Shown here: positions 14,454 through 14,462 of the stretch, piece after piece
How positions within the stretch are numbered: position 1 is the stretch's first letter
Layout of the letters: each line of letters starts with the position of its first letter
Assembly (NCBI GenBank): GCA_026990815.1
Contig: JALXCS010000267.1
Coordinates: forward strand, 1 to 14,462
Length of the DNA stretch: 14,462 bases
Direction of reading: 5' to 3'
Source of the DNA: Methylomonas sp.
GTDB taxonomy: Bacteria; Pseudomonadota; Gammaproteobacteria; Methylococcales; Methylomonadaceae
Notes under the pieces: generated by a model
What the model was told of the DNA's origin: nothing
What the model saw: the letters and a program-made list of their open reading frames with translations, nothing else
Databases searched by the model: none
Program-made: the position numbers and the translations under genes

Positions 14454-14462
14454 TTTACGGTA

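Larger units (their letters stand above)
14166..14462. other. Gene-free right end with repeats and a terminal hairpin
   Basis: About 300 bp with no supported gene on either strand. It carries, in order, a 15-bp tandem repeat (14203-14232), a nested inverted repeat (14285-14339), and a GC-rich hairpin (14410-14453) at the window edge. It must also hold the promoter of the minus-strand ceramidase-like gene, for which I see no strong match. Confidence 0.6.

Noticed and set aside
1..14462. CRISPR array, tRNA or rRNA genes
   Set aside because: No regularly spaced repeats and no tRNA- or rRNA-like sequences were seen on either strand.

Overview
The window is about 14.5 kb of moderately AT-rich bacterial chromosome, very probably gammaproteobacterial. 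The evidence is a SlyX homologue, a homodimeric-type pyruvate dehydrogenase E1 (AceE) in an aceE-aceF-lpdA operon, and a one-chain class I fumarase. I cannot name the genus.

Region 1 (1-3382, minus strand) is a tightly packed accessory operon. It reads, in order of transcription: a free-standing carrier protein, an HxxxD acyltransferase of the condensation-domain fold, a GDP-mannose mannosyl hydrolase-type Nudix protein, and an amino-acid adenylation enzyme that runs off the left edge. The adenylation pocket residues, aligned by eye, read D-L-F-Y-L-A-L-V-C. That is very close to the code I recall for free-standing L-proline-activating enzymes of pyrrole-2-carboxylate and anatoxin pathways (PltF, RedM, AnaC). 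The set therefore looks like a small biosynthetic or tailoring system: activate proline, load it on the carrier, perhaps oxidise it, and transfer it to an acceptor. Divergent to it are slyX and a GT1-family glycosyltransferase (3447-4940), which could supply a glycoside acceptor. This is the most novel part of the window.

Region 2 (4941-5447) holds a ribbon-helix-helix protein overlapping a 59-residue coiled-coil protein. An inverted repeat abuts the likely promoter. The layout resembles an autoregulated two-gene cassette.

Region 3 (5501-7622, minus strand) is an exported DUF2380-like protein downstream of a class I iron-sulphur fumarate hydratase. A 340-bp gene-free leader (7623-7962) separates it from region 4, the aceE-aceF-lpdA operon (7963-13374), which converts pyruvate to acetyl-CoA and feeds the same TCA cycle as the fumarase.

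Region 4 runs 2 bp short of a convergent gene for a seven-helix ceramidase-like (CREST) membrane hydrolase (13377-14165). Upstream of that gene are a 15-bp tandem repeat, a nested inverted repeat and, at the right edge, a strong GC hairpin resembling a terminal hairpin of an IS200/IS605-type or REP element.
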